From Cohnella phaseoli (GTDB taxonomy: Bacteria > Bacillota > Bacilli > Paenibacillales > Paenibacillaceae): a stretch of DNA of 55,394 nt. Under the pieces are notes generated by a model, which did no database searches, had not been told where the DNA came from, and saw only the letters and a list, made by a program, of their open reading frames with translations. Below, in pieces: positions 45,606-55,134 of the stretch (position 1 is its first letter; every line of letters begins with the position of its first letter). The stretch is taken from assembly GCF_003386235.1 (NCBI RefSeq), contig NZ_QRDZ01000048.1:1-55394 (forward strand). Reading direction: 5' to 3'. Made by a program: the position numbers and the translations under genes.

Positions 45606-47219
45606 TTATTTCAAATATTGATCATAGATTTGCTGGGCCTCTTCGAGCACTTTGTCTCCGCCCATCTTCTTCCACTCGGCCACAAATCCGTCGAACTCGT
45701 TCAGCGATTTGCGTCCCGTAATAAAATCGATATAAGTCGTCAACGTAAATTGCTTCAGCTTATCCTGGTTTTCGTTGTAGATCGGCTTGCTGAACGGCGC
45801 CAGGATATCGATCACGCGCGAACCCTGAGCACGGGTATCCTTGGCCAGCTGGCGCAAGCTCTCATCCGACGTGTACGATGTTTGAAAATCGTAATCGTTA
45901 AACGATCCGGCCATAGAATAAGCAACGATGCCCGCTTTCTTGCGCTCGTCTTCGTTGTCGTACGGCGGTAGGAACTCGATGGTTCCCTTGTCGCTCCGCT
46001 TCCAATGCGTGCCTTCAATTCCGAAATTCATCGCCTCGTACGAATCGGGCTCGAACTGAGTCGCTTCGAACACTTGCATGTAGCGAATCATTTTCGCCTG
46101 ATCCTGCTCGAGCTGCTTGCCGAACATGACGCCTGACGCGAACGCCGGATTGTATTGCGAAATGCCCCAATTGCCGTCCGGTCCTTTGACGCCGCCCGTA
46201 GTCGAGAAAGCGAAATCCGGATTTTGCGCCTTGAGCTTGTCGTACCACTGCTCGCCGCCAAGGAACGCGCTGCCCGGCAGGAACGCCCACCAGTAAAACT
46301 CGATGGCCCCAATTTTGCCGCCAAGCACTTTGTCCTCGACGTTATTGCCTTTGTTGACGACGAATTCCGGATCGATCAATTCGTTCTTGTACCAGCGGTT
46401 GAGCACTTCCAATGCCTGCTTCGCTCCCGGTTCGATATCACCGCGAACGATCTTCCCGTCCTTCTCGCGGAAGATGTTCGGATAGGCATCGAATGCGCCG
46501 AAGACGGTGCTCATCATCGACTCGATGTTGTCTCCGGCCGAGGTAATGCCGTACGTATCCTTCTGGCCGTTGCCGTCCGGATCGTCGTTGCGGAACTTCG
46601 TGAGCGCTTCTTCCATCTCCTCCAGCGTTTCCGGCGTTTTCGCTATGCCGACCTTCTTCAGCCAGTCCTCGCGGAAAGCTAACTGCAAGCCGTCGATGCC
46701 GATGTCCCAGATAACCGGGAGTGCGTAGATTTTGCCTTCTCGGCGCACGTACTGGAACGGATCGTCGCCAAGGTAGCGCTTCAGCCAGGCCACGTATTTC
46801 GGCATGTACTGCTCGACGAGCTCCTGCGGAATTTCCGCCGCCACGCTCTGCTGCAGCAGCTTGTCGTAATCCGGGAACGACGGCTCCTTCCACCAGTCCG
46901 GAATGTCGTTCGAAGCCAACATCAGATTCAATTTCTCTTTCATCGCTTCCCGGGTCGTCGAGATGTAGTCGACCTCGATGTTCAGCTTCTGCTGCAGCGC
47001 CGTGACCCCTGGGGAGCTCTTCACGGCCGTTCCGTCGAGATCCCAGAACGTCAACTTCATCGGAGCCTCGGGAGAGGCGCTTTCGCTAGAACCCGCGCTG
47101 TTGCTTGGCGAAGCGCTCGGGCTCGAGTTGCCTCCGTTATTGTTCCCGCTGCACGCCGACAGCAACGTTGCCGTAAGCGCGATTGCCAATGCGAGGGACA
47201 GCCAGCCTTTCTTTTTCAT
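45606..47219 (-). CDS. sugar ABC transporter solute-binding lipoprotein
   Basis: 537 residues. Lipobox LSAC (Cys23), Ser/Asn/Pro linker to about 53, then MKLTFWDLDGTAVKSSPG. TREAMKEKLNLMLASNDIPDWW and VIWDIGIDGLQLAFREDWLKKVGI are typical of the large binding proteins that accompany YesMN systems. It receives the ligand for the two permeases upstream; specificity not readable. Confidence 0.92.
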   Translation of the reverse strand: MKKKGWLSLALAIALTATLLSACSGNNNGGNSSPSASPSNSAGSSESASPEAPMKLTFWDLDGTAVKSSPGVTALQQKLNIEVDYISTTREAMKEKLNLMLASNDIPDWWKEPSFPDYDKLLQQSVAAEIPQELVEQYMPKYVAWLKRYLGDDPFQYVRREGKIYALPVIWDIGIDGLQLAFREDWLKKVGIAKTPETLEEMEEALTKFRNDDPDGNGQKDTYGITSAGDNIESMMSTVFGAFDAYPNIFREKDGKIVRGDIEPGAKQALEVLNRWYKNELIDPEFVVNKGNNVEDKVLGGKIGAIEFYWWAFLPGSAFLGGEQWYDKLKAQNPDFAFSTTGGVKGPDGNWGISQYNPAFASGVMFGKQLEQDQAKMIRYMQVFEATQFEPDSYEAMNFGIEGTHWKRSDKGTIEFLPPYDNEDERKKAGIVAYSMAGSFNDYDFQTSYTSDESLRQLAKDTRAQGSRVIDILAPFSKPIYNENQDKLKQFTLTTYIDFITGRKSLNEFDGFVAEWKKMGGDKVLEEAQQIYDQYLK

Positions 47220-47266
47220 CTGTAACCAACCCTTTCCCTTATCATGGTTATCTATTAAATGGGGCC

Positions 47267-48163
47267 TTACCCCTTAATAGCGCCGATCATGACACCTTTG
47301 ACGAAATACTTCTGAATGAAAGGATAAACGACCAGCATCGGAATGATCGAGAACATAATAACAGTGGCCTGCAATTGCCTGCCCGAGAAAGCTGTCGCTT
47401 TGCCGATGCTGTTGATCACGTTGTTGATGTCGGACATATCGTTCTGGATGACGATTTTACGTAAAATGACCTGCAGTACCTGCTTGCCCGGATCGTTTAC
47501 GTAGATCATCGCATCGAACCAGGCGTTCCAATGGCCGACTCCAACCCATAGCGCGATCGTGGCGAGCACCGGTTTAGAGAGCGGAAGGACGATTCGGAAA
47601 AAGATCATCGCATAGCCTGCACCGTCGACGCGAGCAGATTCCTCAATCTCCTCGGGAATGCCGCGAAAAAAGTTGCGCATGATGAGCACGTTAAACGCGC
47701 CGATCATTCCGGGAATCACGAGCGCCCACAGCGTATTGATCATGTTCAGCTCTTTAATGAGCAGGTAAGTCGGGATCAACCCGCCCCCGAACAGCATCGT
47801 GAACAAAATAATGCCGGTAAAAACGCCGTTAAACGGCAAATCCCGTTTGGCTAGCGGATACGAGGTCAGCGCGGTGAAGAATACGGCCAGCAGCACGCCC
47901 ACTACCGTTCTCAGTATCGTGTTGCCGTAGCCGGTCCACAACTCGGCAAAATCGAACGCCAGTTTATAGCTTGCGAGCGTCAGCTCCTTCGGCCACAAAA
48001 TCATCCCCGACGCATAGGCGGCTCCGCCGGCTCCTCCTCCGTCCAGCGAAATGACGACCTGAGTCCAGAACGGATACACCGTAATTATCATAACGACCGC
48101 CATCGCTGCATACAGCACTACATCGACCACCCGGTCTCCGCGCGACTTTTTCACGTTGATCAT
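47267..48163 (-). CDS. sugar ABC transporter permease (LplC/YtcP type)
   Basis: 298 residues with six membrane segments. EAA loop IPEEIEESARVDGAGYAMIFFRIVLP; C-terminus KYFVKGVMIGAIKG. GGGAGG precedes the start. Pairs with the permease at 48188-49132, whose stop is 24 bp upstream. Confidence 0.93.
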   Translation of the reverse strand: MINVKKSRGDRVVDVVLYAAMAVVMIITVYPFWTQVVISLDGGGAGGAAYASGMILWPKELTLASYKLAFDFAELWTGYGNTILRTVVGVLLAVFFTALTSYPLAKRDLPFNGVFTGIILFTMLFGGGLIPTYLLIKELNMINTLWALVIPGMIGAFNVLIMRNFFRGIPEEIEESARVDGAGYAMIFFRIVLPLSKPVLATIALWVGVGHWNAWFDAMIYVNDPGKQVLQVILRKIVIQNDMSDINNVINSIGKATAFSGRQLQATVIMFSIIPMLVVYPFIQKYFVKGVMIGAIKG

Positions 48164-48187
48164 CGTCCTCTGCCTCCCTCTTCCGGC

Positions 48188-49132
48188 TTACCACAGCGCA
48201 TGATCGCGTCCGCCCAGCCGCTTGACGACCTGATTCACGACAACGATCAGGACAAGCGCCACCGCCGACTTGAACAATCCGACTGCCGTCGCGTAGCTGT
48301 AGTTCATCTCCAGCAGACCTTTGCGGTATACGTACGTGTCGATAATGTCCGCGACCCTGTAAACCTTGACGTTGTACATATTGAAAATTTGATCGAAGCC
48401 CGCGTCCAGAATGCCCGACATCGAGAGGATCAGCATGATCGCGATGACCGGAGCCAGCATCGGAATCGAGATGCGGATCATTCGCTGGAACCGACCCGCT
48501 CCGTCCATAATGGCCGCTTCGTGAAGCTGCGGATCGATGTTCGTAATCGCTGCGAAGTAGATGATCGAGCCCCAGCCGAAGCCTTGGTAGATGCTCGTCG
48601 CAACGAGAATCGAACGGAAATACCGGTCGTCCGCCAAGAAGAGAACGGGATCGCCGCCAAGCAGCTTAACGATCGAGTTGACCGGGCCCTCAAGCGAGAA
48701 GACGGTGAAAAAAATACCTCCGAGCACCACCCACGACATAAAATGCGGCAAATACGAAACGGTCTGCACCAGCTTCTTGTACTTGGCGCTCACGATCTCG
48801 CTCATCAGCAGAGCGAACATAATCGGAATCGGAAAACCGAAGACCAGCTTGTATAAGCTGATGACAAGCGTGTTTTCCAGAATCGTGTAAAAGTAGCTGT
48901 CCGAGAATACGGTTTCAAAATGCTTCAGCCCTGCCCACGGGCTGCCGACGATGCCTTCCGTCAGCTTGTAATCCTTAAACGCCAGCAGAACGCCGTACAT
49001 TGGGGCATAGTGGAAAATCGCATAATACGCCATGGCCGGAACCATCATCAGCAGAAGCACCCGATATCGCTTGATGAGGCGCACTCGTTCGGATTGTATC
49101 CGCTTTCCGTTAATCGATGCCGTTTTGTTCAT
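48188..49132 (-). CDS. sugar ABC transporter permease (LplB type)
   Basis: 314 residues, six membrane segments (first at about 27-50, VLLLMMVPAMAYYAIF). EAA loop IDPQLHEAAIMDGAGRFQRMIRISIP. GGGGGAGG precedes the ATG. First gene of the importer operon, downstream of the terminator that closes the two-component genes. Confidence 0.93.
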   Translation of the reverse strand: MNKTASINGKRIQSERVRLIKRYRVLLLMMVPAMAYYAIFHYAPMYGVLLAFKDYKLTEGIVGSPWAGLKHFETVFSDSYFYTILENTLVISLYKLVFGFPIPIMFALLMSEIVSAKYKKLVQTVSYLPHFMSWVVLGGIFFTVFSLEGPVNSIVKLLGGDPVLFLADDRYFRSILVATSIYQGFGWGSIIYFAAITNIDPQLHEAAIMDGAGRFQRMIRISIPMLAPVIAIMLILSMSGILDAGFDQIFNMYNVKVYRVADIIDTYVYRKGLLEMNYSYATAVGLFKSAVALVLIVVVNQVVKRLGGRDHALW

Positions 49133-49247
49133 CCTGTCGCCTCCCCCTGCGTTTCACTATATCAGCGGCGAAGCCAAAAAGAATTATCAAAGAATTTAGA
49201 AACGCTTCGGTTTTTTACGCACTTTCCAAAAAGTCCTCCAAAACGAA

Positions 49248-49289
49248 AGGATCTCGCCTCCCCGCAGCCCGGCGGAGATTGGAGATCCT
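49248..49289 (-). terminator. terminator between two-component genes and ABC operon
   Basis: AGGATCTC (49248-49255) pairs with GAGATCCT (49282-49289), with an inner GC-rich stem. The hairpin overlaps the stop codon of the histidine kinase gene and on the minus strand is followed by TTTCGTTTT. It isolates sensor gene transcription from the transporter operon, which must have its own promoter in 49133-49240. Confidence 0.75.
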
Positions 49290-51006
49290 ATTTGTCGTCG
49301 GTATCCGGAAAATAAGGAGGAACCGTTAGTTCAATCGTCGTTCCCTCCTCGGGTTCGCTCGCGATGGAGATTCCGTATTCTTCTCCGAATTTCAGCTTGA
49401 CCCGTTCGTTCACATTCTTGAGACCGTAGCCGCCCGATTGCGTGGAGGCTGCGGCGCGAACCAACTCCTCGGGCATTCCCGGCCCGTTGTCGCGAACCGT
49501 GAATACGATCGCTCCCTCTCGGGCGGCGGCGGAGACGCGCAGCGTTCCCCGGCCGTCGCTCTTCTTGTTCACCCCGTGCTGAATCGCATTTTCGACCAAC
49601 GGCTGCAAAATCAAATTAATCGTCGAGTAGCGAAGCACCGCCTCGTCAATCTCGAATACAACGTCGAAGCTATAGTCCTGCATAAGCTGAATGACTTCCA
49701 GATAGGAGCGGACGTTGTCCAACTCGTCGCGTACAGAGATGATATTGCTGCCGCGATTCAGCGCCGTCCGGTAGAAGCGCGACAACGAAGTTACGGTATG
49801 GCTAATATCGTACGCGTCCTTGCGCAGCGCCTTCCAGTTGATGAAAGAAAGCGCATTGTACAGAAAATGCGGATTGATCTGCCATTGCAGCGCCTTGAGC
49901 TCGGCTTCCTGCTGCTTGATTTTCCCGTTGTACGATTCTTCGATCAGCTCGTTAATCCGTCCCAGCATGCTGCCGAACCGGTTGGTTAGCTCGCCGATCT
50001 CGTCGCGGTCCACGCTGCGCACGTCCAGCGTCAGATTGCCCATCTCGACTTTTTTCATCATCACGTTCAGTGCCAGAATGCGCCGGATCATCGTCCGGGA
50101 GAACAGCGTAATGACGGCGAGCATAATCGCGACACAGATCACGATCATGCCGACGGTGGCGCTTATGATTGAGCCGGCCTCCGTAGCCGCCCGGTCGGCC
50201 GGAACGAACCAATAGATCGTCCAGTCGCTTTGCCGCAGCGGTTTCCGGGCCAGAAACAGTCGCGTATCCCCCAGCTTAACCGTCCCGTCCTTCTGCTTAA
50301 GCATCTCCTCCGCCGTAAAGCCGGGAAAACGGGCCGCGAAGGCGTTGGCGTAGATCGGGCGTCCTTGCCCGTCGGCGATTACGATGCCATTGTCATGCTG
50401 CATGTCGGCCGCGCCGAAAATCGATTCCGCCTTCAAGCTCATATGGACGACATGCGTGTAGGCGCTCCCCAGACTGCGCGGGAATTTCGCCGTCACGAAC
50501 AGCCCTTCGTCGTAGAACCAGCGGTACTCATTGGGAGGAGCATCCAGCGTCTCCCGGTACCAAGCCTTATCGTCTACGCGCTCGGAAGAGAGTAGAAGCG
50601 TGTCGTATTCCGGTACGTCTCCCTGCGCATAGAGCGTTATTTTGGCAATATCGTTGTCCAGGTTTTTCATCATATTGAAGTAGGGAGTCAGGTAGCCGTT
50701 CAGATCGCGGGACAGATTGACCAGGTCCAAATAGTCGTTCTCGACGATTTTCTGGAAGGTGACGTTATAGGTAATCGAGCGAAGCGTGTGGCTGTATCTC
50801 TCAAGCGAGCTGTCGATACTGCCGGTCACCGTCGTTATGTTCTTATCGATGCCTTCAAGCGTCCGGTAATCCAGCATCTGCCGCGACTGGTTGTACGCAT
50901 AGATGCCCAAAATCAGGATCGGAATAATGACGACGACCATGTATGAGAGAAACAGCTTGTTCTTGAACCGCATGCGGTTCAACAGTCCGGGCGACGTCCG
51001 GTTCAT
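49288..51006 (-). CDS. sensor histidine kinase (YesM type)
   Basis: 572 residues. First membrane span about 14-34 (LFLSYMVVVIIPILILGIYAY), a long extracellular sensor domain (35-275), second span about 278-300, HAMP domain, then the His_kinase domain with QINPHFLYNALSFINWKAL (phospho-His) and the ATP-binding blocks LQPLVENAIQHGVN and DNGPGMPEE. This is the YesM class, which senses extracellular sugars. It starts 3 bp after the response regulator stop, with GGGAGGA inside that gene, so the two are translationally coupled. Confidence 0.93.
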   Translation of the reverse strand: MNRTSPGLLNRMRFKNKLFLSYMVVVIIPILILGIYAYNQSRQMLDYRTLEGIDKNITTVTGSIDSSLERYSHTLRSITYNVTFQKIVENDYLDLVNLSRDLNGYLTPYFNMMKNLDNDIAKITLYAQGDVPEYDTLLLSSERVDDKAWYRETLDAPPNEYRWFYDEGLFVTAKFPRSLGSAYTHVVHMSLKAESIFGAADMQHDNGIVIADGQGRPIYANAFAARFPGFTAEEMLKQKDGTVKLGDTRLFLARKPLRQSDWTIYWFVPADRAATEAGSIISATVGMIVICVAIMLAVITLFSRTMIRRILALNVMMKKVEMGNLTLDVRSVDRDEIGELTNRFGSMLGRINELIEESYNGKIKQQEAELKALQWQINPHFLYNALSFINWKALRKDAYDISHTVTSLSRFYRTALNRGSNIISVRDELDNVRSYLEVIQLMQDYSFDVVFEIDEAVLRYSTINLILQPLVENAIQHGVNKKSDGRGTLRVSAAAREGAIVFTVRDNGPGMPEELVRAAASTQSGGYGLKNVNERVKLKFGEEYGISIASEPEEGTTIELTVPPYFPDTDDK

Positions 51007-51009
51007 AGA

Positions 51010-52545
51010 CTACGACTCCTCCCGGAATTGCGCGGGCGTTTTGCCGAAATGGCTTTTGAACAGTGATATAAAATAGGGTACGTTACCGTAACCAACCTGC
51101 GGCGCGATATCCACCACCTTGGCATTGGTCGTCAGCAGCAGTTCCTTCGCTTTGTCCATTCGGTACAGCGTCATATATTTGTTTAAGCTAATGCCCTTCT
51201 GCTTCTTGAACAGGTAGCTCAAATAGCTCGGCGACAAATACACCCTCTCCGCCAGCCGCTCCAAAGACAGATCCTGATCGTATTCGCGCTCGATCCATTT
51301 CACGACCTCTTCGATTGCTTTCGAGGAGCCTTCCCCAAGCCGGGCGGCGCTTGCAGGCGAATGCTCTTCCAGAATCGTCCTCATGACCAAGCGCAGATCG
51401 GCGAGCCTCGTCGTTTTGTGTACGCTTTCAAGATGCTTGTTGAAGAGCTCGAAGTTTTTCCGCGCCGAAGCGTCGAACAACGCCTTTACCACTTCCATGC
51501 ATACGTATTTGACGTAAATCGACGACAGGCGGTCGCTATTCTGCAATTGATCGAACAACTGCTCGAATCGCAAATAAGCGAAGTCGAAGCGTGTGCGCTC
51601 GATGTGCTGCTTCACCTCGTCCAGCATCTCCTGAACGCCGGCCGTCACCTCGTCCTCCGACGTTCGATTCGTCTGCACGATTGTCCCTTCGCCCCAGAAA
51701 AACTTTCCCTCCAGCATCGTCTCCATCGTCTGGTATTCGCGAATCAACTGGTCTAGCGTCTCTACCGGCCCGCTGACGACAACGGCGACGTCCTGTCCGT
51801 ACTCGGTCAACAGCCTCTCCGACAACGTTTGCGCGATACGCACGAATTCATCCGCGTTTTCTCCCGGCTGCGCCTCTGCAAACAATAGCGCCTGGAATTC
51901 GTTGAGATGAAACCATTCGCGCCACCGTCCAACAACGCTGTCGAGCCGCTCCTCGAAATCCGGCGGAGTGCGATCGAAGAACCGGCTTCGCGCATCCAGC
52001 ATCAACAGACGCAGATTCGGCTCGTAACCGAAATCGGCCAGCCTCATACCCGCATACTCGTCGGGCTGAAGCCGCCCGGAGAGCAGATCGGCAAGCAGCC
52101 GATGCTTCTCCATCCGCGATTCCCGGTTGTACGCCATCTCCATCCGTTCCAGCTGCGCCTTCTCTTGCCGCTCCTCCTCGCACTGTTGAATGGCCTGGGA
52201 GAGCACCTTCAGCGCGTCGGTCACCTGAATCGGCTTCAGCATATAACGAATAGCGCGCACATCGATCGCCCGCTGAGCATATTCAAACTCTCCGTAAGCG
52301 CTCATAAATATGATTTTGATCGGCCAGCCGGCCTCCCTGATCCGATCCGCGAATTCCAGCCCGTCCATACCCGGCATCCGAATGTCCGACAACACGATAT
52401 CGACCGGATTTCTCTGCAAATACTCCAGCGCGCTCTCGGAGCTGTCGGCCTCGGCCAACTCCAATCCCAGCCCGAACTTGTCGACCAGAAACCGCACACC
52501 CTCCCGCTCAAACTTATCGTCGTCCACTACGAGCATCCTCAACAT
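51010..52545 (-). CDS. response regulator, AraC type (YesN type)
   Basis: 511 residues. Receiver domain with the acidic pair VVDDD and phospho-acceptor Asp54 (VLSDIRMPGMDG), a long linker (130-400), then two AraC helix-turn-helix motifs at the C-terminus (LSLERLAERVYLSPSYLSYLFKKQ and VVDIAPQVGYGNVPYFISLFKSHFG). It should activate the transporter operon at 49132 and downstream when the kinase senses substrate. First gene of its operon; AAGGGGG precedes the ATG. Confidence 0.93.
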   Translation of the reverse strand: MLRMLVVDDDKFEREGVRFLVDKFGLGLELAEADSSESALEYLQRNPVDIVLSDIRMPGMDGLEFADRIREAGWPIKIIFMSAYGEFEYAQRAIDVRAIRYMLKPIQVTDALKVLSQAIQQCEEERQEKAQLERMEMAYNRESRMEKHRLLADLLSGRLQPDEYAGMRLADFGYEPNLRLLMLDARSRFFDRTPPDFEERLDSVVGRWREWFHLNEFQALLFAEAQPGENADEFVRIAQTLSERLLTEYGQDVAVVVSGPVETLDQLIREYQTMETMLEGKFFWGEGTIVQTNRTSEDEVTAGVQEMLDEVKQHIERTRFDFAYLRFEQLFDQLQNSDRLSSIYVKYVCMEVVKALFDASARKNFELFNKHLESVHKTTRLADLRLVMRTILEEHSPASAARLGEGSSKAIEEVVKWIEREYDQDLSLERLAERVYLSPSYLSYLFKKQKGISLNKYMTLYRMDKAKELLLTTNAKVVDIAPQVGYGNVPYFISLFKSHFGKTPAQFREES

Positions 52546-52784
52546 GCCGCTGCCCCCTTCTGCTGGCTCGAATGTTCAACATCTTGTTCGACACTAGTTT
52601 ACTATCCTCCTGCTGTCAAGCATCTGAACAAAGAGTACGCTTCATCGCCAAAGTTTCGAACATCTCTCTTAAGGCTAATCATACCCCCACAATGTTTCTA
52701 GGATGATTGGAAATTCAACTTTTTACGGCGGCCCTATTTTCATCCATGAGCTTACACCCTACGCCAGGACTTCCGCGAGGGAAT

Positions 52785-52980
52785 TTAGTCGAAAAACCAT
52801 ACAACGCAACTCGAATCAGACTCAAACGACGAACATTTGTCCGAAAAATCGTACAAAGCAATCCGAATCAGGCTCAAACGACGGACGTTTGTCCGAAAAA
52901 CCGTACAACGCAATCCGAATCAGGCTCAAACGACGGACGTTTGTCCGAAAAACCGTACAAAACGACCAAAATCAAGAATT
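52785..52980. repeat. tandem repeat, 52-bp period, about three and a half copies
   Basis: CGAAAAA starts at 52790, 52842, 52894 and 52946: three exact steps of 52 bp. Each unit holds CGTACAA, CGAATCAGGCTCAAACGAC and GGACGTTTGT, and CAAACG-ACGGA-CGTTTG inside it can form a small hairpin. Same family and period as the block at 91-192. The rest of 52546-53218 shows no gene with a ribosome site. Confidence 0.85.
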
Positions 52981-53218
52981 GCATGTCACTAAAGCATCTT
53001 GGATGATTAAACGTATAAATTCTGGGATTTATCCGCCACAAAACCAAGATGCCTTGCTATCCTTAACAGCACATTTCATTAACAGCTCCATCGTTTCATA
53101 CGACTTCCTTCTTCCCTTCAGTTTAAACGTCCTACCGTGCTATTAACTTCAATGTAAATGAATGTCTAGCTTTAAGTATTGGAGAATAACACTTCCTGAA
53201 CTATACTGAAAATATCTG

Positions 53219-53386
53219 GTGCGAACCCTAGGCTCACATGTTTTTCCCGGGAGATTCGCACCTCTTACCGTGCAAGGCTTTTCAGCATTTCGAGCTAATT
53301 TAAAACTCGCTTTTCCCCATCAAAAATGCTGAGTCGCACTTTTGGGCTCTAAATCCCTTGCCTATCAAGGGCTCAGCATGCTCGCT
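53219..53386 (+). promoter_or_regulatory. CRISPR leader of array 3
   Basis: 168 bp. Inverted repeat GTGCGAAC...TTCGCAC (53219-53261), TCGCAC box at 53334-53339, hairpin CCCTTG-CCTAT-CAAGGG (53355-53371). The middle differs from the other leaders and has its own inverted repeat, TCAGCATTT with AAATGCTGA (53282-53332). No fic relic precedes it. Confidence 0.8.
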
Positions 53387-54795
53387 GTCACTCCTTTTAC
53401 GGGAGTGTGGATTGAAACTGCCATAGTGAGGTCTTTAGCGCTTGTCTTAGGGTCACTCCTTTTACGGGAGTGTGGATTGAAACTTCAAAGAGGAGCAGGT
53501 TCCGGGCCGCTACGATGGTCACTCCTTTTACGGGAGTGTGGATTGAAACTATTTCGCCGCAACTTGCCGGTTTGTCGCCGTTGTCACTCCTTTTACGGGA
53601 GTGTGGATTGAAACTCCCGATTGAATAGCATCATAGAGATTTTCTAAGTCACTCCTTTTACGGGAGTGTGGATTGAAACTGCTCTTATCGGTGCTGATTC
53701 TCAATTCCGATCGGTCACTCCTTTTACGGGAGTGTGGATTGAAACTACTTCGTTATCTTGGTCTTGCGACCTCGATTGAGTCACTCCTTTTACGGGAGTG
53801 TGGATTGAAACCATTGGACGTTTTTTTGCTGCGCAAAAATCGCGGGTCACTCCTTTTACGGGAGTGTGGATTGAAACCCGGTCGCCGTGGCCGGGTACGT
53901 GCTTATCCGCTTGTCACTCCTTTTACGGGAGTGTGGATTGAAACAGAAATAGCAGGCTGTTCCACCTGCTGCGACAAAGTCACTCCTTTTACGGGAGTGT
54001 GGATTGAAACATCGTCTTTAAACAAGTCCTTTGCTTTGTTTAAGTCACTCCTTTTACGGGAGTGTGGATTGAAACGGGATTACCTGCGTCCTCCGCGATC
54101 TCCTGAACCGTCACTCCTTTTACGGGAGTGTGGATTGAAACCACCTGTACTAGTCCCAACCTTTAACCCGTAGCTGTCACTCCTTTTACGGGAGTGTGGA
54201 TTGAAACCACCTGTACTAGTCCCAACCTTTAACCCGTAGCTGTCACTCCTTTTACGGGAGTGTGGATTGAAACCACCTGTACTAGTCCCAACCTTTAACC
54301 CGTAGCTGTCACTCCTTTTACGGGAGTGTGGATTGAAACCGTTTGTCCCTTATCGGATCAACGCGCATCTGTGTCACTCCTTTTACGGGAGTGTGGATTG
54401 AAACTCTCAAATCGGGGTCGTGGATTCGATAAGACAAGTCACTCCTTTTACGGGAGTGTGGATTGAAACTCATCGTAATCACTCCTTCGTCGCTTTGAGG
54501 TAGTCACTCCTTTTACGGGAGTGTGGATTGAAACCACCAAAGCCGTAATGGCGGCGGGCAGCGCGAAGTCACTCCTTTTACGGGAGTGTGGATTGAAACA
54601 ACAGGTCGCGCAGAAGGTCATTACGTTTGTGAGTCACTCCTTTTACGGGAGTGTGGATTGAAACGACGCTGAATACGACACGGCGCAGCAAGCCGCTAGT
54701 CACTCCCTTTACGGGAGTGTAGATTGAAACGGTAGCGCGGACTTGGGCGGACTGATCGATACTCCGTCACTCCCTTTACGGGAGTGTGAGAAAAC
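53387..54795 (+). CRISPR. CRISPR array 3, type I-C-like, 22 repeats
   Basis: 22 repeats with 21 spacers of 33-36 bp. Repeats begin GTCACTCCTTTTACGGGAG and end GTGTGGATTGAAAC. The last two (54699 and 54766) have CTCCCTTTAC instead; the very last is cut short (GTGTGAGAAAAC). Spacers 12, 13 and 14 (54142-54175, 54208-54241, 54274-54307) are identical, beginning CACCTGTACTAG. Leader on the left. No cas gene follows up to the window end. Confidence 0.97.
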
Positions 54796-54903
54796 AAAGG
54801 AAATATTCTCCTCTTCCTATTAATGTCCCTCGTTATTTTACCGAAACCTTGTCCCCAATCAGATCGTATTCTTTATAACGATATTTTTTTGGAGGATATT
54901 GCC

Positions 54904-55134
54904 ATGAATTACGGAGTTTACGGTATTTTTATATTTTATGTTCTCATTTTTGTAGTACTAGGAATTATAGCTGTTAAAATAGTTAGAAAAAGGGAGCTAC
55001 CAACCTCTCATTACACTCCGTTTGATTACATAACAGCCCACACAACAGCTGAGTTCCATGAAGAAAAAGAAGAACATGAAGATGAGGATGACCAGGGTGA
55101 CGACAAGGATAAGTTTCGATACAAGTTGAAATAG
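54904..55134 (+). CDS. small membrane protein, DUF3951-like
   Basis: 76 residues from the ATG at 54904, with GGAGG about 9 nt upstream; a longer frame begins at 54823 without a ribosome site. One N-terminal membrane segment (about 6-27, YGIFIFYVLIFVVLGIIAV), then basic residues, SHYTPFDYITAHT and a strongly acidic C-terminus (EEKEEHEDEDDQGDD). The YTPFDYI motif is what I recall from the DUF3951 family of small Bacilli membrane proteins, whose function is unknown. The 260 bp after it hold no complete gene. Confidence 0.6.
   Translation: MNYGVYGIFIFYVLIFVVLGIIAVKIVRKRELPTSHYTPFDYITAHTTAEFHEEKEEHEDEDDQGDDKDKFRYKLK

Noticed and set aside
52703..53146. 147-codon frame over the 52-bp repeats
   Set aside because: The 52-bp period shifts the frame in each unit, there is no ribosome site, and the composition is that of the repeat.
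38487..54795. Spacers that target genes in this window
   Set aside because: I compared spacers by eye with the window and with each other and saw no match apart from the triplicate; a computed search would be needed to be sure.
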